This document shows, one piece after another, positions 1 to 5,876 of a stretch of 9,407 bases of DNA. Source of the DNA: CAYNXB01 sp964401045 (GTDB taxonomy: Bacteria; Pseudomonadota; Alphaproteobacteria; Sphingomonadales; Sphingomonadaceae); assembly GCA_964401045.1 (NCBI GenBank), contig CAYNXB010000090.1, positions 1 through 9,407 on the forward strand, in the 5' to 3' direction. The stretch's first letter is position 1, and each line of letters starts with the position of its first letter. Position numbers and translations under genes: made by a program. The notes below the pieces were generated by a model that saw nothing but the letters and a program-made list of their open reading frames with translations, did not search any database and was not told where the DNA came from.

Positions 1-53
1 CCAGCGCAGAAAACATCCATCTCGAAGACGGCAAAATCGAAGGCCTGTTCTGA
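1..53 (+). CDS. 3' end of an unidentified protein (partial)
   Basis: Reading from base 3, the frame is open for 16 codons and ends in TGA at 51-53, giving a tail that reads SAENIHLEDGKIEGLF. The stop is followed 8 bp later by a strong hairpin, as expected at the end of a gene. The residue mix (acidic, Gly-Lys, hydrophobic end) looks like an ordinary soluble protein terminus. I do not recognise the family, and too little is present to assign a function. It could also be a chance open frame, because only 53 bases are visible. Confidence 0.45.
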   Translation, partial: SAENIHLEDGKIEGLF

Positions 54-61
54 GCGATTAT

Positions 62-101
62 CAATCCTCCCCTTCGGGGGAGGATTGCCTCTGTGCTTTT
101 T
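62..101 (+). terminator. UUCG-loop hairpin, probable terminator
   Basis: Bases 62-72 and 77-87 form a perfect 11-bp stem (arms CAATCCTCCCC and GGGGAGGATTG) closed by a TTCG loop, the very stable C(UUCG)G tetraloop arrangement. A run of five T occurs at 97-101, about 10 nt after the stem, so this is not a textbook intrinsic terminator with an adjacent U-tract. It lies just after the stop of the upstream gene and before the start of the next one. Termination or 3'-end stabilisation is the likeliest role; C-rich/TTCG/G-rich hairpins of this kind are common intergenic elements in GC-rich alphaproteobacteria. Confidence 0.65.
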
Positions 102-111
102 CGTGACTCGC

Positions 112-124
112 GATAAGACGTGCC
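112..124 (+). promoter_or_regulatory. -10-like GATAAG directly upstream of the start
   Basis: GATAAG at 112-117 matches TATAAT at four of six positions and ends 7 nt before the ATG at 125. No Shine-Dalgarno sequence lies between. A transcript starting 7 nt after this hexamer would begin at or next to the ATG, that is, leaderless. No convincing -35 box at 16-18 nt spacing was seen, so support is modest. Confidence 0.3.
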
Positions 125-2146
125 ATGCCAGCAGCTGCAGAATCGCTCGATAGCGCCGCCACTCCTGTCGAGCGCCCCACTGTCATCCGGCTGCTGCTCG
201 CCAGCTTCCTGATGCTGTTCCTCGAGCTGGCGCTGATCCGCTGGCTCGGCGCGAACGTCGTTCACCTGTCCTACTTCTCGAACTTCGTGCTGCTGGGCTC
301 GTTCCTCGGCATCGGCGCGGGGTTCCTGATCAGCCGCAAGGCCTGGTCGATCTGGCCCTGGTCGCTGCCGCTGCTGACCGCGCTGGTGCTGGGCGTGCTG
401 GCCTTCCCGGTGACGATCGAGCGCGCCGGATCGGACGTGATCTATTTCACCGCGCTCGCCGTGCGGGGACCGCCCGCGTGGCTGGCGCTACCGGTCGTGT
501 TCGTGCTCGTCGCCGTGATCCTGGCCGGCCCGGCGGAAGTGGTCGGGCGGTGCTTCGGCAAACTCGCGCCGCTCAAGGCTTACCGCTACGACCTGCTCGG
601 CTCGCTCGCCGGCATCCTCACCTTCAGCGCGCTGAGCTTCCTGCGCGCGCCCTCACTGGCGTGGGGCGTGCTCGCCGTGGTGATCTATGTCGCGCTGGCG
701 CAAGGCCGCCGCGCGCTGCTGGCGGTGGCTGTGGGCGTGATCCTGCTCGGCGGACTGGTCTACGAAACCACCCGCCCGGGCGTGAGTTGGTCGCCTTATT
801 ACAAGGTCACCGTCGAGAAGCCGGCGATCGACGGCGACGGTTTCCTGCTGATCAAGGCCAACGGCGTGCCGCACCAGTTGATGGCGCCGGCCGCATGGAA
901 GATCGAGCAAGGCGAGCGGATCTACGAGACGCCCTATCTGCGCCTGCCCGGTAACGCATTGGGTGACGTGCTGATCGTCGGTGCCGGATCGGGCTCGGAC
1001 GTGGCGATCGCGCTGCGGGAGGGCGCCAAGCGGGTGGATGCGGTCGATATCGATCCCCGCATCCTCGAGATCGGCGCGGAGAACAACGTCGACCATCCCT
1101 ACGCCAACAGCGCGGTCACCCGCCATATCAACGACGGGCGCGCATTCCTCGAAGGAACGGACCGCAAGTACGACCTGATCCTGTTCGCGCTACCGGATTC
1201 TCTCACGCTGGTGAGCGGCGCATCGCAGATCCGCCTCGAATCGTTCCTGTTCACCAAACAGGCGATGGAATCGGTGCAGCGCCACCTGAAGCCGGACGGC
1301 GCCTTCGCGATGTACAACTACTACCGCGAGCCGTGGCTGATCGACCGCCTTGCACGCACCGTCGAGAGCGCGTTCGGCCACGCGCCGTGCGTCGATACTT
1401 ATGCCGGCGCACAGGCGACGATCAGCGTGGCGATGAACGCCGCCGACCAGAAGTGCGCGACCACCTGGACGCCCTCGCCCGGTACCGAGGCGGTTCAGCC
1501 GGCAACCGACGACGCGCCATTCCTGTACTTCCGCGGCGGCAGCTTCCCGACGCTCTACTGGGTCACGCTGGCGGCGATCCTCGCGGCTTCGCTGATCGCG
1601 GTGCGTGCGCTCGGTGGGCCGATCCGGCAGATGCGCCCCTATGCCGACCTGTTCTTCATGGGGGCGGCGTTCCTGCTGCTCGAAACCAAGAACGTCGCGA
1701 CGTTCGCGCTGCTGTTCGGCACCACCTGGTTCGTGAACGCGCTGGTCTTCGCGGGCGTGCTGGTGATCGTGTTGGCTGCGGTCGAGACGACGGCGCGATT
1801 CAGGACGCCGCCGCTAAAGCTGGTCTACGCCGGGATCGTCGCGTCGCTGGCGCTCGCCTGGTTCGTCCACCCGGACTGGCTGCTGCCGCTGCCGTTCTGG
1901 CCGCGGCTGATCGTGGCGACGCTGCTGGCGTTCCTGCCGATCTACCTCGCCAACGTAGCGTTCTCGAAGCGCTTCCGCGAATCTTCCGACGCGCAAGGCG
2001 CGTTCGCGATCAACCTGATCGGCACGATCGTTGGCGGCTGCCTCGAATACTCGGCGCTGTTCCTCGGTTATGAGAACCTGCTGATCGTTACGGCGCTGTT
2101 GTACGGCGCGGCGTTCCTGCTCGTGCCGCGCCGAACCGCGGTCTGA
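125..2146 (+). CDS. Membrane protein with central spermidine-synthase-like (SAM-fold) domain
   Basis: A 673-aa protein of the fused membrane/spermidine-synthase-like type. Residues about 20-212 hold up to seven hydrophobic segments, including a LELALIRW stretch near 33-40 typical of these fusions. The Rossmann domain spans about 225-460: VLIVGAGSGSD at 282-292 is the glycine-rich nucleotide loop, VDIDP at 307-311 is the acidic strand end, and NDGRAFL at 336-342 follows. Residues about 475-670 are a second membrane block with FFMGAAFLLLETKN at 510-523, a signature of the family. In true spermidine synthases a catalytic Asp sits in a D-x-x-D motif; here the aligned stretch is YDLILFALPDS (349-359), so the first Asp is A355 and only D358 remains. 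Classical aminopropyl transfer is therefore doubtful, and the substrate is unknown. There is no Shine-Dalgarno sequence before the ATG, but the start sits just before the first hydrophobic segment. The Csp gene follows 47 bp downstream on the same strand. Confidence 0.85.
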   Translation: MPAAAESLDSAATPVERPTVIRLLLASFLMLFLELALIRWLGANVVHLSYFSNFVLLGSFLGIGAGFLISRKAWSIWPWSLPLLTALVLGVLAFPVTIERAGSDVIYFTALAVRGPPAWLALPVVFVLVAVILAGPAEVVGRCFGKLAPLKAYRYDLLGSLAGILTFSALSFLRAPSLAWGVLAVVIYVALAQGRRALLAVAVGVILLGGLVYETTRPGVSWSPYYKVTVEKPAIDGDGFLLIKANGVPHQLMAPAAWKIEQGERIYETPYLRLPGNALGDVLIVGAGSGSDVAIALREGAKRVDAVDIDPRILEIGAENNVDHPYANSAVTRHINDGRAFLEGTDRKYDLILFALPDSLTLVSGASQIRLESFLFTKQAMESVQRHLKPDGAFAMYNYYREPWLIDRLARTVESAFGHAPCVDTYAGAQATISVAMNAADQKCATTWTPSPGTEAVQPATDDAPFLYFRGGSFPTLYWVTLAAILAASLIAVRALGGPIRQMRPYADLFFMGAAFLLLETKNVATFALLFGTTWFVNALVFAGVLVIVLAAVETTARFRTPPLKLVYAGIVASLALAWFVHPDWLLPLPFWPRLIVATLLAFLPIYLANVAFSKRFRESSDAQGAFAINLIGTIVGGCLEYSALFLGYENLLIVTALLYGAAFLLVPRRTAV

Positions 2147-2167
2147 GGAACCCACGGCGAGGCTGCT

Positions 2168-2190
2168 CGCTCTCTCAATGAAGGAGAGCG
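2168..2190 (+). promoter_or_regulatory. Hairpin containing the Csp ribosome binding site
   Basis: CGCTCTC at 2168-2174 pairs perfectly with GAGAGCG at 2184-2190 across a 9-nt loop. The right arm is part of the strong Shine-Dalgarno sequence AAGGAGAG (2181-2188), which lies 5 nt before the ATG at 2194. When folded, most of the ribosome binding site would be paired. This could lower or regulate Csp translation; the SD itself also fixes the Csp start. The pairing is seen directly, but the regulatory role is inference. Confidence 0.4.
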
Positions 2191-2193
2191 CGC

Positions 2194-2640
2194 ATGTCGA
2201 TCGAGAAGATGATTGCCGAACACCCCGACGTAGGGTCCGACTACAACGAGTCACTGGGCGGCGCGGTGAAGCAGGCGATGTATTGCGCGGCGATCTGCAA
2301 TTCGTGCGCCGACGCATGCATCGCCGAGGAAATGGACATGAGCCGGTGCATCCGGCTGTGCCTCGATTGCTCCGACGTGTGCGAGGCAACCTACCGCGTC
2401 GCGTCGCGGCGCACCGATCACAACCGCGAGCTGATCCGCACGCTGCTCGCGACGTGCATCCACGCATGCGAGATTTGCGAGGCGGAATGCGTGAAGCACG
2501 ACAATCCGCACTGCCACCGCTGCGCGCAGATGTGCCGCGAGTGCGCAGAGGGCTGCCGTACGGCGCTCGAAACGATCAACGATGAGGTACACGCCGAAGG
2601 CGGCCGGAGTACGTTCGCCCACCACGCCGCCGGAGTGTGA
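2194..2640 (+). CDS. Four-helix-bundle copper-storage protein (Csp family)
   Basis: A 148-aa Cys-rich helical protein of the Csp/DUF326 family, which binds many Cu(I) ions through cysteines lining the inside of a four-helix bundle. Seventeen Cys are seen, in repeated C-x3-C-x2-C-x3-C blocks: 31/35/38/42, 52/56/59/63 and 88/92/95/99, then 107/110/114/117/121. This is about one block per helix, as in known Csp proteins. Histidines at 90, 102, 106 and 108 near the third and fourth blocks could help copper enter or leave. No signal peptide or twin-arginine motif is present, so a cytosolic Csp3-like protein is likely, storing or buffering Cu(I) inside the cell. The start is set by the SD AAGGAGAG. 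It lies 47 bp after the synthase-like membrane protein and may share its transcript. The tail after about residue 130 is polar, His-containing and probably disordered. Confidence 0.92.
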   Translation: MSIEKMIAEHPDVGSDYNESLGGAVKQAMYCAAICNSCADACIAEEMDMSRCIRLCLDCSDVCEATYRVASRRTDHNRELIRTLLATCIHACEICEAECVKHDNPHCHRCAQMCRECAEGCRTALETINDEVHAEGGRSTFAHHAAGV

Positions 2641-2646
2641 TCGCAG

Positions 2647-2691
2647 CTAGGCTGGCTTGCGCAGGTTCGCGCAGAATTGAGGAAAGCCTAG
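2647..2691. terminator. Nested inverted repeat between convergent genes
   Basis: The Csp gene and def converge with 47 bp between their stops. CTAGGCT at 2647-2653 is perfectly complementary to AGCCTAG at 2685-2691, which covers the def stop codon, and inside it TGCGC at 2658-2662 pairs with GCGCA at 2669-2673. Together they could fold as a two-part hairpin acting as a terminator from both sides. No T-tract follows on either strand, so intrinsic termination is uncertain. Confidence 0.3.
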
Positions 2692-3254
2692 GCGGCCTTG
2701 CGCAGCTTCTCGAGCTTCTTGAGCGCCATCTGGCGCTTCAGGCGGCTGAGGTGGTCGATGAACAGCACGCCTTCGAGATGGTCCATCTCGTGCTGGATGC
2801 AGGTGGCCATCAACCCCTCCATCGCTTCCTCATGCCACTCGCCCTCGAGATCCTGCCAGCGCACCCGGCAGGTTGCGGGGCGATCGACGTCAGCGAAGAT
2901 CTCGGGCACCGAGAGGCACCCTTCCTGATAAGTCGCCAGATCCTCCGCCGGGTCGAGGATCTCGGGGTTCACGAACACCCGCGGCTCCCTGATGGTTGGC
3001 TGGTGCGTATGCTCGTGCCCGCCGTGGTCGCACACCTCGGGCTCGGCGTCGGGATCGTCGGGCTGGAGATCGATCACCAGCACGCGCAGCGGCACACCGA
3101 CCTGGATCGCCGCGAGGCCAATGCCGGGCGCGTCGTACATCGTCTCGAACATGTCGGCGACGAGGGTCTTGAGCTCGCCGTCAAATGCCTCGACGGGCTT
3201 GGACACGGTCTTCAGCCGGGGATCCGGCACCTCTAGGATTTCGCGAATAGCCAT
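2688..3254 (-). CDS. def: Peptide deformylase
   Basis: A 188-aa metalloenzyme that removes the N-formyl group from the initiator methionine of nascent proteins at the ribosome. All three family motifs are intact: GIGLAAIQ at 44-51, EGCLS at 111-115 and QHEMDHL at 154-160. The metal ligands are C113, H155 and H159, with E156 the catalytic glutamate and Q51 supporting the intermediate. Compared with E. coli Def (about 169 aa), a hydrophilic insertion lies at about 64-92, rich in acidic residues and His (C75, H77, H80, H82, H84) before the FVNPEI strand. The start chosen is the ATG at 3254 because MAIREILEVPDPRL matches the family N-terminus; the longer frame upstream overlaps the next gene and is not Def-like. 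There is no Shine-Dalgarno sequence, but a promoter-like pair lies just upstream. It is the last gene of the recR / small membrane protein / def run. Confidence 0.96.
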   Translation of the reverse strand: MAIREILEVPDPRLKTVSKPVEAFDGELKTLVADMFETMYDAPGIGLAAIQVGVPLRVLVIDLQPDDPDAEPEVCDHGGHEHTHQPTIREPRVFVNPEILDPAEDLATYQEGCLSVPEIFADVDRPATCRVRWQDLEGEWHEEAMEGLMATCIQHEMDHLEGVLFIDHLSRLKRQMALKKLEKLRKAA

Positions 3255-3261
3255 CGCGCAA

Positions 3262-3289
3262 AGATAAGCGCAGGAGTGCTCAACCTCAA
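3262..3289 (-). promoter_or_regulatory. Candidate def promoter (leaderless)
   Basis: On the - strand TTGAGG (3289-3284) and TTATCT (3267-3262) are separated by 16 nt and resemble -35 and -10 boxes. TTATCT ends 7 nt before the def ATG, so transcription would begin at about the start codon, which fits the missing Shine-Dalgarno sequence. It would let def be expressed apart from recR. The call rests on sequence resemblance only. Confidence 0.4.
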
Positions 3290-3300
3290 GTGAGTCCGGC

Positions 3301-3540
3301 TCACTTCGCTGGTCGGTTGAGGTACATGCACGCGAGCGCAAGCAAGCTGGCGGGGATGGCGATCGGCAACCACCAGCGGAAGAACCCCCAGTACAACTCA
3401 ACCGTCCACGCGCCGGTCACCGGATCGACGTATTTGCCGAGCGGATTGCGCTGGATGCGGTCGACGGCCACCCACAGCGCCGGCCCGGCGGAAGCGACCA
3501 GCGCGATGCACCAGCCGCCCACGATCCAGGACTGCTTCAC
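3301..3540 (-). CDS. Small two-helix membrane protein, function unknown
   Basis: A 79-aa hydrophobic protein, unrecognised. Two probable membrane helices are visible, at about 5-26 and 50-73, joined by a short polar segment (DRIQRNPLGKYVDPVTGAW) of about 25 residues. The second hydrophobic stretch begins with aromatic residues (YWGFFRWW), which often sit at the membrane interface. It has no cysteine pair, no metal motif and no catalytic signature. The start is GTG at 3540, whose GTGA overlaps the recR stop by 4 bp, so ribosomes finishing recR probably re-initiate here. It ends 46 bp before def. The coupling and the membrane character argue for a real gene rather than a shadow frame, but nothing in the sequence gives a role. 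Confidence 0.75.
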   Translation of the reverse strand: MKQSWIVGGWCIALVASAGPALWVAVDRIQRNPLGKYVDPVTGAWTVELYWGFFRWWLPIAIPASLLALACMYLNRPAK

Positions 3541-4133
3541 CCCACCGGCCGCCGGGCGCGCAAGGCTTGCGCCAGTGTGCCCTCATCGAGGTAATCGAGC
3601 TCGCCGCCGACCGGCAGGCCGTGCGCAAGCTGGGTGATCCGCACCGGAAACGGCTCTAGCCGCTCGGCGATGTAATGCGCGGTGGTTTGGCCCTCGAGCG
3701 TGGCGTTCATCGCCAGCACCACCTCGTCTATGCCGCCCGCTTCGACCCGTTCAAGCAGCTTGCCGATCGCCAGGTCCTCCGGCCGCACGCCGTCGAGCGC
3801 GGAGAGCCGCCCACCGAGCACGTGGTACTTGCCGGTGAACAGCTTTGCCCGGTCGAGTGCCCACAAGTCTGCCACGTCCTCGACCACGCAAAGCTGGCGC
3901 ATGTCGCGGCGTGGATTGGCGCAGATCGCGCATGGATTGCGTGTATCGACGTTGCCGCAGACCTCGCACTCGACCAGCGTCTCGCGCACACTCTCCAGCG
4001 CTTCGAGCAGCTGGACCAGCGCCGTCTCGCGCCGCTTGACCAGCCATAGCACCGCCCTTCGCGCCGAGCGCGGGCCGAGCCCCGGGAGCCGGGCGAGCGC
4101 GGAGGCGAGCGTTTCGATCTCTTGCGATGCCAT
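3537..4133 (-). CDS. recR: Recombination protein RecR
   Basis: A 198-aa protein, the usual RecR length. RecR works with RecO (and RecF) to load RecA onto SSB-coated single-stranded DNA at gaps. Domains in order: an N-terminal helix-hairpin-helix around LARLPGLGPRSARR (13-26), a C4 zinc finger with C56, C59, C68 and C71, a Toprim domain from about C82 (VVED at 83-86, then GGRLSALDGV at 107-116), and the C-terminal segment. The start chosen is the ATG at 4133 (MASQEIETLA); the frame stays open upstream to a farther ATG at 4193, but that would overlap the fmt start and add about 20 non-family residues. No clear Shine-Dalgarno sequence precedes the start. It is divergent from fmt (52 bp apart) and translationally joined to the small membrane protein downstream. 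Confidence 0.97.
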   Translation of the reverse strand: MASQEIETLASALARLPGLGPRSARRAVLWLVKRRETALVQLLEALESVRETLVECEVCGNVDTRNPCAICANPRRDMRQLCVVEDVADLWALDRAKLFTGKYHVLGGRLSALDGVRPEDLAIGKLLERVEAGGIDEVVLAMNATLEGQTTAHYIAERLEPFPVRITQLAHGLPVGGELDYLDEGTLAQALRARRPVG

Positions 4134-4141
4134 CGTGCCGC

Positions 4142-4169
4142 AGATAGGGCCGCAACCGCGCCAGAGAAA
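4142..4169 (-). promoter_or_regulatory. Candidate recR promoter (leaderless)
   Basis: On the - strand CTATCT (4147-4142) ends 8 nt before the recR ATG, with a weak -35-like TTTCTC (4169-4164) 16 nt further upstream. The -10 placement and the lack of a Shine-Dalgarno sequence parallel the def start. It lies in the 52-bp recR/fmt divergent spacer, which must also hold any fmt promoter; I see no clear one for fmt. Confidence 0.3.
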
Positions 4170-4185
4170 GGCCCGAGCCCCAGCT

Positions 4186-5094
4186 ATGCGCATTGTCTTT
4201 ATGGGAACCCCGCAGTTCGCGGTGCCGACATTGCAGGCGCTGATCGCAGCGGGGCACGAGGTCGTCGCGGCCTATACCCAGCCGCCCCGGCCCGGCGGGC
4301 GGCGCGGCGGGCAGCCGACACCCTCGCCGGTGCAGCGCGAGGCGGAGCGGCTGGGTATCCAGGTGTGTCATCCTGTCACGCTCAAGGACCTGGCTGCCGA
4401 GGCGCACTTTCGTTCGTTCGAGCCCGAACTGGCAGTGGTGGTGGCCTACGGACTGATCCTGCCCTCGCCGATCCTCGACGCGCCCGCGCGCGGCTGCCTC
4501 AATGTCCATGCCTCGCTCCTGCCGCGCTGGCGCGGGGCCGCGCCGATCCAGCGCGCGATCCTGGCCGACGACGCGATTACCGGGGTCACCATCATGCGGA
4601 TGGAGCCGGGGCTCGATACCGGGCCGATGCTGCGCACCGCGCGCGTGCCGGTCGAGGACAAGAATGCCGGCGAGCTCGCCGCTGAGCTGGCCGAGGTCGG
4701 CGCTCACCTGCTGGTCGAAACCCTCGCCGAGCTCGATACGCTCCCGGGCCAACAGCAGGACGACAAGCAGGCGACCTATGCCGCCAAGATCGACAAAGCC
4801 GAGACGCGAATCGACTGGAGCCGTGCGGCCGAGCACGTCGAGCGCCAGGTGCGCGCGTTCGCACCGGTACCGGGCGCGTGGTTCATGCTCGGGGGCGAAC
4901 GGGTCAAGTTGCTCGCGGCGCATGTCATCGGCGTCAACGGTGCACCGGGCACGGTGCTCGACGGCGCGCTGACGATTGCCTGCGGCGACGCCGCCATCCG
5001 CCCCGCCCGCCTCCAGCGCGCCGGCAAGCCCGCGATGGACGCGGCCGAGTTCCTGCGTGGCCTGCCCGCTCCGGTCGGCACGGTCCTGCAGTGA
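4186..5094 (+). CDS. fmt: Methionyl-tRNA formyltransferase
   Basis: A 302-aa enzyme that transfers a formyl group from 10-formyl-tetrahydrofolate to Met-tRNA(fMet) before translation initiation. The N-terminus MRIVFMGTPQFAVP is typical. The basic loop that contacts the tRNA acceptor stem follows (PPRPGGRRGG, from about residue 34). The folate-binding catalytic motif LNVHASLLPRWRGAAPIQ spans 105-122, and GVTIMRMEPGLDTGP follows at 133-147. N106, H108 and D144 are the catalytic trio, at the same numbers I recall for E. coli Fmt. The C-terminal OB-like domain occupies about 205-302. The ATG at 4186 is chosen for the family N-terminus; only a weak purine run (AGAAAGG, about 4165-4171) lies upstream. 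Its stop overlaps the truA GTG start by 4 bp. It is divergent from recR, and the counterpart enzyme def lies in the opposite operon. Confidence 0.98.
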   Translation: MRIVFMGTPQFAVPTLQALIAAGHEVVAAYTQPPRPGGRRGGQPTPSPVQREAERLGIQVCHPVTLKDLAAEAHFRSFEPELAVVVAYGLILPSPILDAPARGCLNVHASLLPRWRGAAPIQRAILADDAITGVTIMRMEPGLDTGPMLRTARVPVEDKNAGELAAELAEVGAHLLVETLAELDTLPGQQQDDKQATYAAKIDKAETRIDWSRAAEHVERQVRAFAPVPGAWFMLGGERVKLLAAHVIGVNGAPGTVLDGALTIACGDAAIRPARLQRAGKPAMDAAEFLRGLPAPVGTVLQ

Positions 5095-5831
5095 CCCGCT
5101 TCGCCCTGACGATCGAGTATGACGGCGGGCCGTTCATGGGCCTCCAGCGGCAGGACCATGGCCCCAGCGTGCAGCAGGCGGTAGAAGAAGCCGCGCTGGC
5201 GATCACTGGCGAGCAGGCGACAATGCATGCCGCGGGCCGCACCGATGCCGGCGTCCACGCGCTGGCGATGCGGGCTCACTTCGATATCGGCAAGGCGATC
5301 ACGCCGTTCCGGCTGAGGGAGGGCCTCAATGCCAAGCTGCGCCCTGCGCCCGTTTCGGTGACCGCCTGCGAAGTGGTGGCCGACGATTGGCATGCCCGCT
5401 TCTCCTGCATCGGCCGCGCTTACGAGTACCGCATCCTTAACCGCCGCGCGCCGCCTGCTCTGGAAGCCGGCAAGGTTTGGCACGAGCCGCGCCCGCTCGA
5501 TGCCGAGGCGATGCACCGGGCCGCGCAGGCGCTGGTCGGGCGGCACGACTTCACCACCTTTCGCTCTGCCCACTGCCAGGCGAAGGACCCGGTCAAGACG
5601 CTCGACCGGCTCGCTGTCCGGCGGGAAGGCGAGCACGTGATCGTCGAAGCGGCGGCGAGGAGCTTCCTGCATCATCAGGTCCGCTCGATGGTCGGCTGCC
5701 TTGCACTGGTCGGCCTGGGTAAGTGGCCGGAGGCCGGGATTGGCGAAGCGCTGGCGGCGAAGGATCGCGCAGCGCTGGGGCTCAATGCGCCGCCCGAAGG
5801 ACTGTTCTTCGTGCAGGCGGTGTATCCATAA
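5091..5831 (+). CDS. truA: tRNA pseudouridine(38-40) synthase TruA
   Basis: A 246-aa enzyme converting uridines 38, 39 and 40 of the tRNA anticodon arm to pseudouridine. The catalytic motif GRTDAGVHA is intact at 49-57, with D52 as the nucleophilic Asp. The N-terminal strand ALTIEYDG leads into a GLQRQ segment at 17-21; many TruA proteins read GWQRQ here, a minor change. Later family landmarks are RAYEYRI (near 110), DFTTFRSA, and FLHHQVRSMVG in the C-terminal half. The start is GTG at 5091, overlapping the fmt stop as GTGA with no Shine-Dalgarno sequence, so translation is probably coupled to fmt; starting there gives the expected length and N-terminus. It converges on the penicillin-binding protein gene 45 bp away. 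Confidence 0.98.
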   Translation: MTRFALTIEYDGGPFMGLQRQDHGPSVQQAVEEAALAITGEQATMHAAGRTDAGVHALAMRAHFDIGKAITPFRLREGLNAKLRPAPVSVTACEVVADDWHARFSCIGRAYEYRILNRRAPPALEAGKVWHEPRPLDAEAMHRAAQALVGRHDFTTFRSAHCQAKDPVKTLDRLAVRREGEHVIVEAAARSFLHHQVRSMVGCLALVGLGKWPEAGIGEALAAKDRAALGLNAPPEGLFFVQAVYP

Positions 5832-5841
5832 CCACCCACAT

Positions 5842-5870
5842 CCGTTCGGGCTCAACATGTCGACGAACGG
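5842..5870. repeat. Palindromic intergenic element / bidirectional hairpin
   Basis: CCGTTCG at 5842-5848 pairs perfectly with CGAACGG at 5864-5870, leaving a 15-nt loop, in the 45-bp gap between the convergent truA and penicillin-binding protein genes. The core TTCGGGCT...TGTCGA resembles, from memory, the widespread TTCGGGCTGAGCCTGTCGAA-type intergenic repeats of sphingomonads and other GC-rich proteobacteria. Only one copy is in the window, so membership of that family cannot be shown here. A likely role is termination or 3'-end protection for both genes. Confidence 0.5.
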
Positions 5871-5876
5871 CATAAC

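Noticed and set aside
3255..3401. N-terminal extension of def by 49 residues
   Set aside because: It would overlap the small membrane protein, and the added residues are not Def-like; the family N-terminus begins at 3254.
3751..4923. A 390-aa - strand frame across fmt and recR
   Set aside because: It is out of phase with recR and antisense to fmt, both of which are certain; there are no family motifs.
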